Source: Catellatospora tritici (lineage in GTDB: Bacteria; Actinomycetota; Actinomycetes; Mycobacteriales; Micromonosporaceae). From it: DNA of 64,000 nucleotides. Positions 7,366 to 17,171 of the stretch are shown piece after piece. The notes beneath the pieces are model-generated. The model searched no databases. It worked only from the letters and a program-made list of their open reading frames with translations, and had not been told where the DNA came from. The stretch's first letter is position 1. Every line of letters begins with the position of its first letter. The stretch covers positions 158,330-222,329 of the forward strand of contig NZ_JAHRCY010000013.1 of NCBI RefSeq assembly GCF_019083965.1. Direction: 5' to 3'. A program made the translations under genes and the position numbers.

Positions 7366-8412
7366 TCAGGTGCGGTTCCAGCGCAGCGACAACCCGACCG
7401 CGGCGAATGCCAGCAGCGCGGCCGCCAGCACGAACCACACGGTCAGCTCCACGTCGCGGCGCTGGGTGACGATGGTGCTCGGCAGGTCGCCCAGCACCTT
7501 GCCGAGCTGCTCGGCGTCCTCGGCCCGGAAGTACTTCCCGCCGGTGCTGTCGGCGACGGCCGTCAGCGTCTCCTCGTCGATGAGCTGGGCGCGGCGTCCG
7601 CCGCCACCGCCGCCGAACCGGCCGTCCGGCGGGCGGATGATGGTGCCCTGGTCGATCTGGTCGACGCTGCACACGATCGGCGCCGGCTCGGTGGTGCCGA
7701 ACCCGATGGTGTAGATCCGGATTCGCCGGGCCTTGGCCTGCTCGGCGGCGGTCTGCGGGGTGACGCCCTGGGTGTTGGCGCCGTCGGTGAGCACCACGAT
7801 GGTGTCCGGCGCGTACTGCCCGGTGAGGTCGCCCGGGTCGGGCAGCTCGACGCCCGTGGGCAGCACGTCCGGGTTGGACTCGGCGATGGCGTCGATGGCG
7901 GTCAGGATCGCCTGGCCGATGGCGGTGCCGCGCGCGGTGCGCAGGGTGTCGATCGCGTCGAGCAGCACCTGCTTGTCGGTGGTCGGCTCGACCAGCAGGC
8001 CGGAGATGCCGGAGAAGGCGACCAGGCCGATCCGGGTGCCGTCGTCCTGCGCGAGCACGAACTCACGCGCGGCCTCGCGGGCGGCGGTCATCCGGTTGGG
8101 CGGCACGTCGGTGGAGCACATCGACTGCGACACGTCGATGGCCAGCACGATCGAGGTGGAGCTGGTGGGCACCAGCATCGAGGCGTGCGGGCGGGCCACG
8201 CCGAGGCCCAGCAGCGCCAGGGCGGCCAGGAACAGCGCGACCGGGATGCGGCGCCGCCACGCCGACGGTCCGGGCACGGCCGCGCGGATGAGCGCCAGAC
8301 TCGACACCCGTACGGCCAGCCGCCTGCGCCGCCGCTGCAGCAGCCACCGGGCGAGCAGCAGTAGCGGCACGGCCAGCAGCGCGGCCAGGGCCCAGGGCCA
8401 GGTGAGCGCCAT
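7366..8412 (-). CDS. VWA-domain membrane protein (BatA-like)
   Basis: 348 residues with the topology of the Bat/aerotolerance family: two N-terminal helices (about 5-22 and 58-75), an extracytoplasmic von Willebrand A domain whose metal-site motif is AIDVSQSM (about residues 90-98) with the later Thr and Asp (GTAIGQ, VVLTDGAN), and one C-terminal helix. A glycine-rich stretch (FGGGGGGRR) sits in the domain. It is the last gene of a five-gene block and overlaps the preceding VWA gene by ATGA. The block probably acts with the MoxR ATPase in assembling or remodelling an envelope complex. Confidence 0.88.
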   Translation of the reverse strand: MALTWPWALAALLAVPLLLLARWLLQRRRRRLAVRVSSLALIRAAVPGPSAWRRRIPVALFLAALALLGLGVARPHASMLVPTSSTSIVLAIDVSQSMCSTDVPPNRMTAAREAAREFVLAQDDGTRIGLVAFSGISGLLVEPTTDKQVLLDAIDTLRTARGTAIGQAILTAIDAIAESNPDVLPTGVELPDPGDLTGQYAPDTIVVLTDGANTQGVTPQTAAEQAKARRIRIYTIGFGTTEPAPIVCSVDQIDQGTIIRPPDGRFGGGGGGRRAQLIDEETLTAVADSTGGKYFRAEDAEQLGKVLGDLPSTIVTQRRDVELTVWFVLAAALLAFAAVGLSLRWNRT

Positions 8413-9389
8413 CAGACGATCCTTCCGTGCCAGCGGATCATCAGCAGGGCCCCGGCCAGGAGCAGCAGCAGCGCCGCCCCGGCGAGCAGGGCGGTCAGTT
8501 CCACCTGTTCGGGATGGGTGGACACGCGCAGGTCGATCGAGTCCGACAGGTCGTGCAGGGACGCGCTGTCGGCGGCCGGGTGGTATGAGCCGCCGGTGAT
8601 CGCGGCGATGCCGGTCAGCGTCTGCTCGTCCAGGGCGGTGGCGACCTGGTAGCCGTCGACCTCGATGGTGGTGCCCTCGGCGGTGCCGATGCCGACGGTC
8701 TCGATGTGCACTCCGGCGTCGGCGGCGAGCTGCGCGGCCGACGCCACGTCGGTGCCCGGTCCGGGCGTGTCCTGGCCGTCGGAGAACAGCACGATCGTGG
8801 CCGAACCCCAGTAGCCGAGGTCGGGTGCCGGGGTCTCGTCGGTGGGCAGCGCGACCGGGCGGCCCACGATGGCGCCCAGCGCGGTCAGGATGGCCTGGGT
8901 AAGCGAGGTGCCGCCGCTGGTGGTGAGCCGGGAGATGGCGTAGACGGCGGCGTCGTGACGGGCGCTGGGCGGCAGGGTGATCAGGCCACCCTGGCCGAAG
9001 ATGACCACGCCGACGTCGACGGTGTCCGGCTGGGCCTGCACGAAATCGGTGGCGGCGGCCTGCGCCGCGGCCAGCCGCGACGGGGCGACGTCGGCGGCGG
9101 CCATGCTGTTGGACACGTCGAAGACCAGCACCACCGTGCTGGACAGGTGCGGGATGGGCAGTTCGGCCTGCGGGCGGGCCAGCGCGAACAGCAGCAGCAG
9201 CAGCGCGGCCAGGAACAGCGCGTACGGCGCGTGGCGGCGCGTGGCGGCGCGGCGGCCGGTGCCGTACAGGCCGTAGCCGGTGGCCCGGACGCGTTGCGCG
9301 CGCTGCCGCTGCACGCGGACGTAGGCGACCACGGCCACCACGGTGACCAGCGCGGCGGCGACGGCGATCAGCGGGTACATGATGGTCAT
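8412..9389 (-). CDS. VWA-domain membrane protein, second copy
   Basis: 325 residues beginning MTIMYPLIAV; this start overlaps the DUF58 stop by ATGA. An open frame continues far upstream, but it lies inside the DUF58 gene in another frame. Layout matches its neighbour: N-terminal helices, a VWA domain with the MIDAS motif VFDVSNSM, TSGGTSLTQA and VLFSDGQD, and a C-terminal helix. The two VWA proteins are clearly paralogous, and tandem pairs of this kind are usual in MoxR clusters. Confidence 0.88.
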   Translation of the reverse strand: MTIMYPLIAVAAALVTVVAVVAYVRVQRQRAQRVRATGYGLYGTGRRAATRRHAPYALFLAALLLLLFALARPQAELPIPHLSSTVVLVFDVSNSMAAADVAPSRLAAAQAAATDFVQAQPDTVDVGVVIFGQGGLITLPPSARHDAAVYAISRLTTSGGTSLTQAILTALGAIVGRPVALPTDETPAPDLGYWGSATIVLFSDGQDTPGPGTDVASAAQLAADAGVHIETVGIGTAEGTTIEVDGYQVATALDEQTLTGIAAITGGSYHPAADSASLHDLSDSIDLRVSTHPEQVELTALLAGAALLLLLAGALLMIRWHGRIV

Positions 9390-10266
9390 CGGCGCCTGCG
9401 CTTCGATCGCCATACCATCTCGATCAGTGCGGTGACCAGGTCCTCGTCGGTGTCGACCCGGTGCGCGGTGACCGCCCCGCGCCGCAGCGCGGCGTCCAGT
9501 TCGGCCTCCCGGGCCTGGGCCTGTTCGGCGAAGCGCTGCCGCAGCAGCGGGTCTCCGGTGTCCAGCAGCAGCTGCTCGCCGGTCTCGGCGTCCTCGACCA
9601 GCACCAGCCCCAGGTCGGGCAGTTCCAGCTCGGCCGGGTCGACGATGCGCACCGCGACCACCTCGTGCCGGTGGGCGAGCAGGGCCAGGGCGCGGTCCCA
9701 GCCCGGGTCGCCGATGAAGTCCGACAGGACCAGCACCAGGCTGCGCCGCCGGGCGGTGGTCGCGGCCAGGCGCAGCATCGCGGCCAGGTCGGTGGTCGCG
9801 CCGGTGGGGGGCGCGGCGCGGTCGAGCTCGTGGGCCACCCGCAGCGCCTGGGTACGGCCCGTACGCGGCGGAATGACGCGCTGCGAGGCGTTGTCGAACA
9901 GCACCGCCCCGACCGGGTTGCCCTGGCCGGTGAACAGCCGGGCCAGGCAGACCGCCAGGTCCCGTAGCACGGTGTCCTTGCCGTGCTCGGCCGCGCCGAC
10001 GCGCATCGAAGCCGACCGGTCCAGCACCAGCCAGGCGGTGAGCTCCCGGTCCTCGGTGTAGCGCCGCACGTATGGCTCGTCCAGCCGCGCGGTCACGTTC
10101 CAGTCGATGTGCCGTACGTCGTCTTCGGGGGTGTATTCGCGCAGGTCCGCGACGTCGATGCCGACCCCGCGCCACAGCGTGCGGTGCGCGCCCTGCACCC
10201 GCCCGTCGAGGCGGCGCAGCACCTGCCACTCCAGCCGCCGCAGCAACCGATCAGAGGCTGCGGTCA

Positions 10267-10267
<1 letters not shown>
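9386..10267 (-). CDS. DUF58 domain-containing protein
   Basis: 293 residues, soluble, with the DUF58 signature in the middle (DLREYTPEDDVRHIDWNVTARLDEPYVR) followed by a degenerate VWA-like half (WLVLDRSASMR). DUF58 proteins are regular partners of MoxR ATPases and are thought to be adaptors between ATPase and membrane VWA proteins. Its ATG overlaps the MoxR stop codon and its own stop overlaps the next VWA gene, so stoichiometric production is expected. Confidence 0.92.
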
Positions 10268-11250
<983 letters not shown>

Positions 11251-11289
11251 GGGTGTTTCCGTCCTCATCGGATCAGGGAGTCGGGGGGG

Positions 11290-12135
11290 TCAGAGCAGGG
11301 GCGGGCGGCTGCCACCGGCCACGGCGGCGGCGATCGGGACGGCGAAGCCGACGCCGATGAAGGTGCCCGCGTCGGTCGGGTTGGCCAGCGCGACCACGAT
11401 GCCGATGGTCTGGCCGCGGTCGTTGACCAGCGGACCGCCGGAGCTGCCCGGGTTCACCGCGGCGTCGAACTGGATCAGCCCGGCCAGCTCGCCGGTGTCC
11501 TCGGTCTTGATGGAGCGGTTGAGGCCCGACACCACCCCGGTGGTGGTGGAGCCGGTCAGGCCGAGCTGGTCGCCGATGGCGATGACGGTGTCGCCGATGG
11601 CCCCGCCGCTGCCGAGCACCGCCGGGACCAGCAGCTCAGGCAGTTCGGCGGGCATCAGCACGGCGATGTCGCGGCTGGGGTCGGAGGTGGCCACCGCCGC
11701 CTTGGCCCGGGTGCCGTCGGCGAACACCACTTCGATGAGGGTCGCGCCGCGGACCACGTGCAGCGCGGTCAGGATGGTGCCGTCGGCGTTGGCGACCACG
11801 CCGGTGCCGCTGGCGTTCTCGGTCTTGCCCTCCTTGTCCCTGGCCTGGACGTAGACGGAAACGACCGACGGCAGCAACGCGTTGTGGATCTCGGCGATGG
11901 TCGGCGGCCGTTCGGGCGACTTCGACGGGGACGGCCTCGCCGCGGGCAGGTCCGATGTGGATGCGCCCCACTGGAACGCCACCAACGCGGTGAGCAGCAG
12001 CGCCAGCGCCGCGGCGGCGACCAGCAGCGCGCGGGGATGCCGCCGGTGCCAGGGGATCGGCGCGGGCTCGGCCTCGGCGCTCACCGGCACGGGGGAGCGC
12101 GGTGGGGCGGCGTCGACGGGGCGTCGGCTCTGCAT
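11290..12135 (-). CDS. Membrane-anchored trypsin-like serine protease (S1C/DegP-like)
   Basis: 281 residues. A proline-rich cytoplasmic N-terminus is followed by one helix (about residues 36-55), a linker, then a chymotrypsin-fold protease. The triad is visible as His in TALHVV, Asp in DPSRDIAVL and Ser in NPGSSGGPLV. No PDZ domain follows, unlike HtrA or DegP. It stands first in the block with the MoxR ATPase (39-bp gap), so it may process or police the same envelope complex. The start is the ATG six bases after a TAGGCT -10 box; an overlapping GTG lies one codon upstream. Confidence 0.88.
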   Translation of the reverse strand: MQSRRPVDAAPPRSPVPVSAEAEPAPIPWHRRHPRALLVAAAALALLLTALVAFQWGASTSDLPAARPSPSKSPERPPTIAEIHNALLPSVVSVYVQARDKEGKTENASGTGVVANADGTILTALHVVRGATLIEVVFADGTRAKAAVATSDPSRDIAVLMPAELPELLVPAVLGSGGAIGDTVIAIGDQLGLTGSTTTGVVSGLNRSIKTEDTGELAGLIQFDAAVNPGSSGGPLVNDRGQTIGIVVALANPTDAGTFIGVGFAVPIAAAVAGGSRPPLL

Positions 12136-12141
12136 CACCCG

Positions 12142-12147
12142 AGCCTA
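12142..12147 (-). promoter_or_regulatory. -10 element of the protease-MoxR operon
   Basis: TAGGCT on the minus strand, six bases before the protease ATG and with no ribosome-binding site between, so a leaderless message is likely. Confidence 0.5.
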
Positions 12148-12225
12148 TGGGTGTTTGCTCAAAAGTCGGTAGGAGTCGGTGACCCCGTTCTGGCGGCAGC
12201 GACGGTGACCTGCGAGGCTGTCGCC

Positions 12226-13206
12226 ATGGATCAGCTGCGTATCGGGGTGCTCGGCGCCGCCCGGATCAACCGCAACGGCATCGTCAACCCGGCGCGGGCA
12301 GTGCCCGAGGCGACCGTGGCGGCGGTGGCCGCCCGCGATCCGGCTCGGGCCCGCGAGTTCGCCGCCAAGCACGGCGTGCCCACGGTCCACCCCGACTACG
12401 CGACGCTGCTGGCCGACCCGGACCTCGACGCCGTGTACATCCCGCTGCCCAACGGCCTGCACGCCGAGTGGACGCTGCGGGCGCTGGCGGCGGGCAAGCA
12501 CGTGCTCTGCGAGAAGCCGCTGACGTCCAATGCCGACCAGGCGCGCGAGGTGCAGGCGGCTGCCGACCGGTCGGGCCTGGTGGTGATGGAAGCCTTCCAC
12601 TACCGGTACCACCCGCTGATCCGCCGCGTCGAGCAGTTGCTGGCCGAGGGCGCGATCGGCCCGGTGCGGCACGTGCGCACCGCGATGGCGTTCCCGCTGC
12701 CCCGCTTCGGCGACATCCGGTACAACCTCGCCCTGGCCGGGGGCGCGACGATGGACGCCGGCTGCTACGCGATCCACGTGCTGCGGCTGCTCGGCGGCGG
12801 CGAGCCGCAGGTGGTGTCGGCGTCGGCGAAGCTGCGCTCGCCCGGGGTGGACCGGGCGATGACGGCGACGTTCCGATTCGAGGACGGGGCCACCGGGGAG
12901 ATGACGGCCAGTATGTGGTCGTCCAAGCTGCTCAGCTTCGCCGCGTCGGTCGAGGGCGAGCGCGGGTCGATCCGCGTCCCGATGTACCTGATGCCGTCGG
13001 TGTGGCCCCGGTTCACGCTGGTGCGCGATGGGCGGCGCACGGTGGAGAAGGTGCCGGGTGAGGCGACGTACACGCATCAGCTGCGTGCGTTCGCCGACGC
13101 GGTGCTGCGCGGGGTGCCCGTGCTGACCCCGCCCTCGGATTCGGTCGCCAACATGGCCGTCATCGACGCGGTGTACCGGGCGGCCGGACTCGAACCGCGC
13201 GCCTGA
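12226..13206 (+). CDS. Gfo/Idh/MocA family oxidoreductase
   Basis: 326 residues. The N-terminal Rossmann fold starts RIGVLGAARINRNG, with the family hallmark CEKPLT (lysine in the active site) near residue 100. The C-terminal alpha/beta domain contains GGATMDAGCYAIHVLR, typical for the substrate-binding half. Such enzymes use NAD(P) to oxidise or reduce sugars and polyols such as inositol or glucose-fructose. No sugar transporter or other catabolic gene is adjacent, so the substrate is open. Its 3' end is overlapped on the other strand by the extended EamA gene. Confidence 0.93.
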   Translation: MDQLRIGVLGAARINRNGIVNPARAVPEATVAAVAARDPARAREFAAKHGVPTVHPDYATLLADPDLDAVYIPLPNGLHAEWTLRALAAGKHVLCEKPLTSNADQAREVQAAADRSGLVVMEAFHYRYHPLIRRVEQLLAEGAIGPVRHVRTAMAFPLPRFGDIRYNLALAGGATMDAGCYAIHVLRLLGGGEPQVVSASAKLRSPGVDRAMTATFRFEDGATGEMTASMWSSKLLSFAASVEGERGSIRVPMYLMPSVWPRFTLVRDGRRTVEKVPGEATYTHQLRAFADAVLRGVPVLTPPSDSVANMAVIDAVYRAAGLEPRA

Positions 13207-14192
13207 CCGGCACCGTCCAGGATCGCCTGAGTTGCCGGGTCCAGGATCGCCTGAGTTGCCGGGTCCACGATCGCCTGAGTTGCCGGGCAGTCGTGGGTAT
13301 CAGGGCTCGTCCCGTGCCCGATTGCCGGGCAACTTGGCCGATCTTGGCGGCGGGCGGCGGTGACCACTCCGGCGGCGGTGGCGCCCAGCGCCAGCACCAC
13401 TCCGGTGACCTGCACCGGGGTCAGCGACTGGCCCAGCGCCGCCCAGCCGACGGCCACCGCGGTCACCGGGCTGAGCAGGCTGAGGAACGCCGCCGAGGCG
13501 GCCGGGATGCGGTCCAGTCCGCGCCACCACAGCCAGTACGCCAGCGCCGTGTTGACCGCCGCAAGGTAGCCGTATCCGGCCAGATTGACCGGGCTGAGCC
13601 GTGGTGGCAGGCCCTCCACGGCCAGGGCCAGCGGAGTGATGAGCAGCCCGCCGACGGTGAGCTGCCAGGCGGTCAGCGTCAGCGGGCCGACGCCTTCGGG
13701 CCTACCCCAGCGCTTGCCCAGCACCGTTCCGGCGGCCATCGAGCCCGCGCCCACCAGCCCGGCGACCAGGCCCAGGGCGTCGAACCCGGCCGACTGCGGC
13801 CGCAGCACCACCAGCGCGACTCCGGCCACGCCGATCAGCCCCGCCGCCACGGCGCGGGGGCGGGCCGAGTGGCCGAGCAGTGCGGCGGACAGTCCGATGA
13901 CGACCAGTGGCTGCACCGAGCCGAGCACCGCGGCGACCCCGCCGGGCAGCCGGTAGGCGGCCAGGAACAGCAGCGGAAAGAAGGCGCCGATGTTGAGCGT
14001 GCCGAGCGCGGCGGCCCGCCACCACCAGGAGCCGCGCGGCACGGTGCGTACCGCGGCGAGCAGCAGCAACCCGGCCGGCAGTGCTCGCAGCGCCCCGGTC
14101 AGCAGCGGCCGGTCGGCGGGCAGCAGCTCGGTGGTGACGATGTAGGTGGTGCCCCAGGTCAGTGGAGCCAGGGCGGTGAGTAGGAGCCTCAT
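13077..14192 (-). CDS. EamA/DMT-type exporter with a repeat-encoded C-terminal tail
   Basis: 371 residues. Residues 1-295 are a normal ten-helix EamA (drug/metabolite transporter) protein with two internal repeats, beginning LTALAPLTWGTTYIVTTELLP. The start has GGAG seven bases upstream. Instead of ending, the frame runs on through three copies of a 24-bp tandem repeat that encode an eight-residue PATQAILD unit, then 130 bp antisense into the oxidoreductase gene before a stop. The tail has no membrane character and looks acquired. It is divergent from a MarR gene, which probably controls it. Related exporters move amino acids, drugs or purines. Confidence 0.85.
   Translation of the reverse strand: MRLLLTALAPLTWGTTYIVTTELLPADRPLLTGALRALPAGLLLLAAVRTVPRGSWWWRAAALGTLNIGAFFPLLFLAAYRLPGGVAAVLGSVQPLVVIGLSAALLGHSARPRAVAAGLIGVAGVALVVLRPQSAGFDALGLVAGLVGAGSMAAGTVLGKRWGRPEGVGPLTLTAWQLTVGGLLITPLALAVEGLPPRLSPVNLAGYGYLAAVNTALAYWLWWRGLDRIPAASAAFLSLLSPVTAVAVGWAALGQSLTPVQVTGVVLALGATAAGVVTAARRQDRPSCPAIGHGTSPDTHDCPATQAIVDPATQAILDPATQAILDGAGQARGSSPAARYTASMTAMLATESEGGVSTGTPRSTASANARS
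13216..13287. repeat. Three tandem 24-bp repeats
   Basis: Units TCCAGGATCGCCTGAGTTGC + CGGG at 13216-13239, 13240-13263 and 13264-13287 (the third has one change). A partly inverted copy (CCGGGCAACTTGGCCGATC) follows near 13324-13342. The array lies between two convergent genes and is read in frame by the EamA gene. Confidence 0.9.
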
Positions 14193-14260
14193 CGTTCGGC
14201 TCCGACTGACGGCCACTCTCCGAGTACCAGTTTCACGAAGTCCTCCCCAGTAACTCGCGT

Positions 14261-14303
14261 CTAAGTAACTTAGCACTAAGCTAGTTAGCGTCAAGCTAGT
14301 TAG
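14261..14303. promoter_or_regulatory. Three phased 13-bp operator boxes
   Basis: CTAAGTAACTTAG (14261-14273, perfect palindrome), CTAAGCTAGTTAG (14276-14288) and TCAAGCTAGTTAG (14291-14303) begin exactly 15 bp apart in the divergent region between the EamA exporter and MarR genes. The AT-rich CTAAGN-type half sites contrast with the surrounding GC content and suit a MarR dimer bound three times along the DNA. Confidence 0.75.
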
Positions 14304-14333
14304 TGGGCTGTGAGACATGACATACTGACCCGT

Positions 14334-14828
14334 ATGCAGCAGGACGGCGTGGACGCGATCGGCGACCAGTGGCGCGCCGAGCGCCCGGACCTGGGCGACC
14401 TGCTGCCGATGGAGCTGTTCGGCCGCGTCTACCGCATCGCCGCCCTGATGGGGGAGCGGGTCGAGCGGGTGTACCAGCCGTTCGGCATCACCCGCGCCGA
14501 GTTCGACGTGCTGGCCACCCTGCGCCGCTCCGGCGAGCCGTACAACCTGTCGCCCAAACAGCTGTCGGACACGCTCATGCTCACCACCGGCGGCATGACC
14601 GGGCGGCTGGACCGGCTGGAGAAGGCCGGGCTCATCGAGCGGCAGCCCAACCTGGACGACCGCCGCTCGCTGCGGGCCCAGCTCACGCCGTCCGGAAAGG
14701 ACACGGTCGACAAGGCCGTGGCGGCGGGCCTGGAACTGCAGCGGCAGATCCTGGCCAAACTGGCGCCCGACGACGCGCGGCGCCTGGCGGACCTGCTGCG
14801 CGAACTGCTCGCCGCCGCCCGCTACTGA
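14334..14828 (+). CDS. MarR family regulator of the EamA exporter
   Basis: 164 residues from the ATG at 14334 (an upstream in-frame start at 14310 is possible). Winged-helix region: PYNLSPKQLSDTLMLTTGGMTGRLDRLEKAGLIERQPNLDDRRSLRAQLTP, with long flanking helices for dimerisation. It is divergent from the exporter gene with the phased boxes between them, which is the classical arrangement for a ligand-released repressor of an efflux pump. Confidence 0.92.
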   Translation: MQQDGVDAIGDQWRAERPDLGDLLPMELFGRVYRIAALMGERVERVYQPFGITRAEFDVLATLRRSGEPYNLSPKQLSDTLMLTTGGMTGRLDRLEKAGLIERQPNLDDRRSLRAQLTPSGKDTVDKAVAAGLELQRQILAKLAPDDARRLADLLRELLAAARY

Positions 14829-14844
14829 GACCGGGTCCGTCGCC

Positions 14845-15540
14845 GTGGCTTTCGACGTGCACGTCGGGCTGTTCCTGTGCGCCGAGGACGGGAGCGGTCT
14901 GGAGCGCCGGGAACGGCTTCTCGCCGAGGTCAACGCGACCCTGCGCGAACTCGGCAAACCGGCGCATCGAGAACCCCGTGCGCTCGCCGAGATCGATCCA
15001 CCGCTGGCCCCGGCGACCGACCCTTGCCTGCTCGGCGCCCGACTGGGTTTCTACGGCTCGGACAAGTACCGACGGTTGGCCGCCTTCGCCCGGTATCTCG
15101 CGGTGCACGGCACCGTCGCCCCGGCCGATCATCCTGACGACGCCGTCACCGAACAGCGCTACGACGGGCTGCCTGATCGGCGGCCGCTCTTCGACCACGT
15201 CATCGCCATCGTGACCGGTCAGGCGACGATCGTGCTGCCGCAACTGTTCGACCAGGTCGTCTGGGGTGCCGCGGGATCGGTCGAGCACGGTCCCATCGTC
15301 TCCGCCCAACGGCTGCGCATCGAGAGCGTGGCGCTGGGGTACGCGTTGCGCTACGTGGACTCCCGGACTCACGACTGGATCAGCGGCAGCGTCCTCGACG
15401 ACAGCCCGTTCACCCACCTCGACGCACGGATCGAGGACGACGCGGAGCAGGCGTGGGCGGACGAGGCGGACCTGTGCCACCGGCTGCTCAGCGTGGCGAC
15501 CGATGTGCTGCGCACCGGAGCGCTGGGCGTCGCCGGCTGA
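14845..15540 (+). CDS. Hypothetical protein
   Basis: 231 residues from a GTG start, soluble, no signal or membrane segment. It begins MAFDVHVGLFLCAEDGSG, and contains a HVIAIVTGQATIVLPQLFDQVVWG stretch and an acidic C-terminal helix region. I do not recognise a family with confidence. It lies 16 bp behind the MarR gene on the same strand and may share its transcript. Codon use is as in the neighbours, so it appears to be a real gene. Confidence 0.75.
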   Translation: MAFDVHVGLFLCAEDGSGLERRERLLAEVNATLRELGKPAHREPRALAEIDPPLAPATDPCLLGARLGFYGSDKYRRLAAFARYLAVHGTVAPADHPDDAVTEQRYDGLPDRRPLFDHVIAIVTGQATIVLPQLFDQVVWGAAGSVEHGPIVSAQRLRIESVALGYALRYVDSRTHDWISGSVLDDSPFTHLDARIEDDAEQAWADEADLCHRLLSVATDVLRTGALGVAG

Positions 15541-15580
15541 CCGGACCACCCGTCCGCCGCATCGGCCGCGAGTCGGCCCT

Positions 15581-15586
15581 TAAGCT
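15581..15586 (+). promoter_or_regulatory. -10 element of a leaderless hydrolase gene
   Basis: TAAGCT, six bases before the GTG start at 15593; no Shine-Dalgarno. Confidence 0.5.
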
Positions 15587-15592
15587 CCTGGC

Positions 15593-16120
15593 GTGACGAA
15601 CGTGCTGATCCTGCCCGGCTTCGAGAATTCCGGGCCCGCCCACTGGCAGAGCCGGTGGGAGAGCGAGCACGGCTTTGTCCGGGTCGAGCAGGACGACTGG
15701 TTCGCGCCGCGGGTCGACGACTGGGTGCGTACCCTCGACGCCGCGATCGCGGCCGAGTCCGGCCCGGTGCTTCTCGCCGCGCACAGCCTCGGGTGCGTCA
15801 CCGTCGCGCACTGGGTCGCCGGCGGCGCCGACACCGCCAAGGTCGCCGGAGCGCTGCTGGTCGCGCCCGCCGACATCGACACCGCCGACGTGCCGCCGCT
15901 GTACGACTTCCGGCCCGTGCCACTGGTTGCGCTGCCGTTCCCGACCATCGTGGTCGCGGGCGACGACGACCCGTGGGCCGCGCTACCGCGCAGCGAGCAG
16001 TTCGCCGCCGCGTGGGGCTCGCGCCTGGTGGTGGTGCCCGGCGGCGGCCACCTCAACGCCGACTCCGCTCTCGCCTCCTGGCCCGAAGGCCTCGCCCTCC
16101 TCGACGACCTCCGCCCCTGA
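15593..16120 (+). CDS. RBBP9/YdeN family alpha/beta hydrolase
   Basis: 175 residues, the full length of this compact family. It opens with the family's LILPGFENSGPAHWQSRWE, has the nucleophile elbow AAHSLGC (Ser about residue 66), the acid in VAGDDDPWAA and the catalytic His in PGGGHLNADS. These small serine hydrolases act on short esters; the physiological substrate is generally unknown. Start: GTG six bases after a -10 box. Confidence 0.92.
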   Translation: MTNVLILPGFENSGPAHWQSRWESEHGFVRVEQDDWFAPRVDDWVRTLDAAIAAESGPVLLAAHSLGCVTVAHWVAGGADTAKVAGALLVAPADIDTADVPPLYDFRPVPLVALPFPTIVVAGDDDPWAALPRSEQFAAAWGSRLVVVPGGGHLNADSALASWPEGLALLDDLRP

Positions 16121-16205
16121 CGTACTCGAAAACGCGTCAGGCGGCGCGTACCCGCGCTTGTGCGGGCGGTGTGCGCATGTCGCACCGGCGGACGATCATG
16201 TACGG

Positions 16206-17024
16206 ATGACCGACTTCATTCCGCCGCCCGCGCCGCGCCCGACGGTGACCTACGCCAACTGCACCGTCGCCGACCACGTCGGCTACCGCCCGCTGCATCT
16301 CGACCTGCACCTGCCCGCCGGTCACGGCCCGTTCCCCGTGGTGCTGTGGGTACACGGGGGCGGCTTCTTCACCGGCAGCCGGGTCTGGATGCCGGACTCG
16401 GTCGCGCCGTACCGGTTCCACGAGCGGCTGCTGGCCCGCGGCTACGCCGTGGCCGACGTCGACTACCGGCTGGCGCTGGAGGCGCAGTTCCCGGCCCAGC
16501 TCGTCGATGTGCAGGCGGCCATCCGCTGGCTGCGGCACTACGCCGACCAGCTCAAGCTGGACCCGAACCGGTTCGCCGCCCTCGGCGAGTCGGCGGGCGG
16601 GTTCCTGGTGGCGCTCGCGGGGCTGGTCGGCGAGGGCGACACGGCGCTGCAGGCGGTCATCAACTGGTACGGCGCCGTCGACCTCGAAGTGTTCGAAAGG
16701 GAGGACGAAGAGGGCGGCCCCGATCCGATCACGGTGCTGTTCGGGGGCCCGATCAAGGGGCGCCGCGAGTTCGTGCGCTGGGGCAACCCGCAGTCGCGGG
16801 TGCACGCGGGCGCCCCGCCGTTCCTGAGCATCCACGGCACCGCCGACACGCAGCTGCCGTTCTCGCAGAGCGAGGGGTTCACGCGGGTGCTGCGCGAGCA
16901 CGGTGTCCGTGCCGAGCTGATCACGGTGCCGGGCGCCGACCACTGCTTCGTCGGGCACGACGACATCGGGGGCCTGATCGAGGCCGGGGCCGACTTCCTC
17001 GATGACGTGTTCAAGGCAGGCTGA
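16206..17024 (+). CDS. Alpha/beta hydrolase, esterase/lipase (BD-FAE-like)
   Basis: 272 residues. Oxyanion-hole motif HGGGFFTGS (about residue 50), nucleophile motif GESAGG (about 126-131), acid in HGTADTQLP and catalytic His in GADHCFVGH. No signal peptide, so it is cytoplasmic. Hormone-sensitive-lipase-type esterases of this kind cleave short-chain esters. It stands alone; no neighbour clarifies the substrate. Confidence 0.9.
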   Translation: MTDFIPPPAPRPTVTYANCTVADHVGYRPLHLDLHLPAGHGPFPVVLWVHGGGFFTGSRVWMPDSVAPYRFHERLLARGYAVADVDYRLALEAQFPAQLVDVQAAIRWLRHYADQLKLDPNRFAALGESAGGFLVALAGLVGEGDTALQAVINWYGAVDLEVFEREDEEGGPDPITVLFGGPIKGRREFVRWGNPQSRVHAGAPPFLSIHGTADTQLPFSQSEGFTRVLREHGVRAELITVPGADHCFVGHDDIGGLIEAGADFLDDVFKAG

Positions 17025-17171
17025 GGCGCGACACGCGCCCCCGCTAGACGAGATTCGGCCTTTTCGCGCGGTTGGTGAGGTTCCGGAGCGATGATCGACG
17101 GGAGTACGCCACCACCGGGCCGGGTACGTGCACCGGACGGGGTACGTCGAGCCGGTCGGGAGGGGGCGGTC

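Noticed and set aside
13216..13287. Direct repeats that could suggest a CRISPR array
   Set aside because: The 24-bp units are back to back with no spacers and only three copies; no cas gene is present.
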